A stretch of 15,000 nt of DNA, taken from NCBI GenBank assembly GCA_027345905.1, contig DAIETC010000151.1:1-15000 (forward strand), written 5' to 3'. Made by a program: the position numbers and the translations under genes. The stretch's first letter is position 1; every line of letters starts with the position of its first letter. This stretch comes from Kineosporiaceae bacterium (GTDB lineage: Bacteria > Actinomycetota > Actinomycetes > Actinomycetales > Angustibacteraceae). The notes beneath the pieces were generated by a model. It was not told the DNA's origin. It searched no databases and saw nothing but the letters and a program-made list of their open reading frames with translations. Shown in pieces: positions 13,989 to 15,000 of this stretch.

Positions 13989-15000
13989 TCAGCCGGGCTC
14001 GGCCACAGGGATCCGCGCGACGAACTGCGCACCAGGTGCGCCGTCGAAGCGGCCGCCCACCTCGATCCGGCCGCCATGCTCATGGACGATCTGCGCCGTG
14101 ATCGCGAGCCCCAGACCGGTCCCGCTGCCGGTCTTGGTGCGCGCACGGGACTCCTGCACCCGGGCGAACCGCTCGAAGATGCGCTCGCGTTCGGACGCCG
14201 GGACGCCGGGGCCGTCGTCCGACACCGACACGACTGCCTGGCCGTCGTGCTGCACCAAACCCAAGGTGATCTGCCCGGCGCAGTGCTCGGCCGCGTTGTC
14301 GCCGAGGTTGCGCAGCACCCGCGCCAGGTCTCGCCGTGAGCCCCGTACGCGAACCGCCTGTAGACCCACGACCTCGACGCGGGCCCCGCCGAGGGCCCGT
14401 AACCGTTGCGCCTCGGCCAGCACCAGCTCGTCCAGGTCGACCAGCTCGGTGGTCCGCGGAGCGCCTTCGTCGGCGCGGGCCAGGAAGAGCAGGTCGTCGA
14501 TCAGCTCGGCCATCCGCTCAGCTTGGCGCTGCACCCGTTGCAGCACAGCGTCTGCGGCCGCTGGGTCGGGGTGAGCCAGCGCAACGTCGACCTGAGCGCG
14601 CAGCGCCGTCAGCGGGCTGAGTAGCTCGTGTGACGCGTCGCCGACGAAGCGCCGCTGGCGAAGCGCGGCGTCCTCCAGTCGCTGCAACATCTCGTTCAAC
14701 GTCCGGGCGAGCCCGGCGATCTCGTCATGGGTGGGCGGCACCGGCACCCGTTCGTGCAGCTGCCCGCCACCAATCTCCGCGGCCCGGGCGCGCATCCGTT
14801 CCACCGGACGCAGAGCCCGCCCCACCGCCCCCCAGGTGACCACCCCCACCAAGGCCAGCAGCAGCGGAAACCCGACGCTGACGACGGCTTCGACGCGAGC
14901 CACGGCGACGTCGACGGAGCGCAACGAGGTCGCGACGTACACCCAGCCGTCGGCGCCCCCGGCCAAGCGCACCGGAAGCGCCACGATCCGGAAGGCCTGG
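13989..15000 (-). CDS. HAMP-HisKA sensor histidine kinase (N-terminus beyond window)
   Basis: The C-terminal 336 residues or so of a membrane sensor kinase; the gene continues past position 15000. The visible part opens with the end of an extracellular sensor domain (FRIVALPVRL..DGWVYVATSL). One membrane helix (roughly 14895-14825) and a HAMP segment (ALRPVERMRARAAEI) follow. The HisKA motif is FVGDASHELLSPLTAL, with the phosphoacceptor His at 14630-14628. The HATPase domain has its N-box at NLGDNAAEH, G1 DDGPGVP and G2 GSGTGLGLAI. The H-box has Leu where Arg is usual (HELRTP). A GTG at 14984 could start a shorter protein, but the sequence before it is coding-like and matches the family. It should phosphorylate the response regulator downstream. 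Confidence 0.93.
   Translation of the reverse strand, partial: QAFRIVALPVRLAGGADGWVYVATSLRSVDVAVARVEAVVSVGFPLLLALVGVVTWGAVGRALRPVERMRARAAEIGGGQLHERVPVPPTHDEIAGLARTLNEMLQRLEDAALRQRRFVGDASHELLSPLTALRAQVDVALAHPDPAAADAVLQRVQRQAERMAELIDDLLFLARADEGAPRTTELVDLDELVLAEAQRLRALGGARVEVVGLQAVRVRGSRRDLARVLRNLGDNAAEHCAGQITLGLVQHDGQAVVSVSDDGPGVPASERERIFERFARVQESRARTKTGSGTGLGLAITAQIVHEHGGRIEVGGRFDGAPGAQFVARIPVAEPG

Noticed and set aside
13989..14984. Complete kinase starting at GTG 14984
   Set aside because: The start would fall inside a typical sensor-domain segment (FRIVALPVRL) and would remove the first membrane helix; the gene most likely continues beyond 15000.

Overview
The window is about 70% GC. Its genes use G/C at third positions with GTG/ATG starts, and it carries an actinobacterial set: a VapB-like/LytR_C pair, the tadA-associated gene next to tadA, a three-gene pnt operon and a PlsC of the FPEAT type. 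The source is almost certainly a high-GC actinomycete (Actinomycetota). The sequence alone does not fix the genus.

Layout, left to right. (1) 25-942: a small VapB-like protein and a membrane-anchored LytR_C protein, both on +. (2) 987-6283: a divergent pair made of an orphan six-helix sensor kinase-like protein (-) and a 1284-residue HTH / nSTAND1 NTPase / transmembrane / WD40 protein (+). This pair sits between otherwise housekeeping genes and is the accessory part of the window. (3) 6372-8284: tRNA-Ser(CGA), tadA and a TadA-associated gene on -, divergent from upp (uracil salvage) on +. (4) 8313-11923, all on -: a PlsC-type acyltransferase, then the proton-translocating transhydrogenase operon pntAA-pntAB-pntB with overlapping stop/start codons. 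(5) 12022-12708: a NYN-domain (PIN-like nuclease) protein on +. (6) 12740-15000: an OmpR-type response regulator (-) and a HisKA sensor kinase (-, cut by the window end), separated by a small secreted acidic protein on +. A perfect 18-bp hairpin separates that small gene from the kinase.

Functional reading. Most of the window is core metabolism and tRNA modification: inosine-34 formation, pyrimidine salvage, phospholipid acylation and NADPH supply. Two sensory modules stand out. In the first, one polypeptide joins a DNA-binding domain, a STAND-type ATPase switch, one predicted membrane helix and about fourteen WD40 blades. It could be a membrane-tethered receptor-regulator, and it is divergent from an orphan kinase whose N-box is abnormal. 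In the second, a two-component system has a secreted acidic protein divergently transcribed from the regulator, a layout resembling cpxP/cpxRA. Neither function is proven by sequence alone.

No insertion sequence, CRISPR array or rRNA was seen. No intergenic stretch exceeds about 170 bases.
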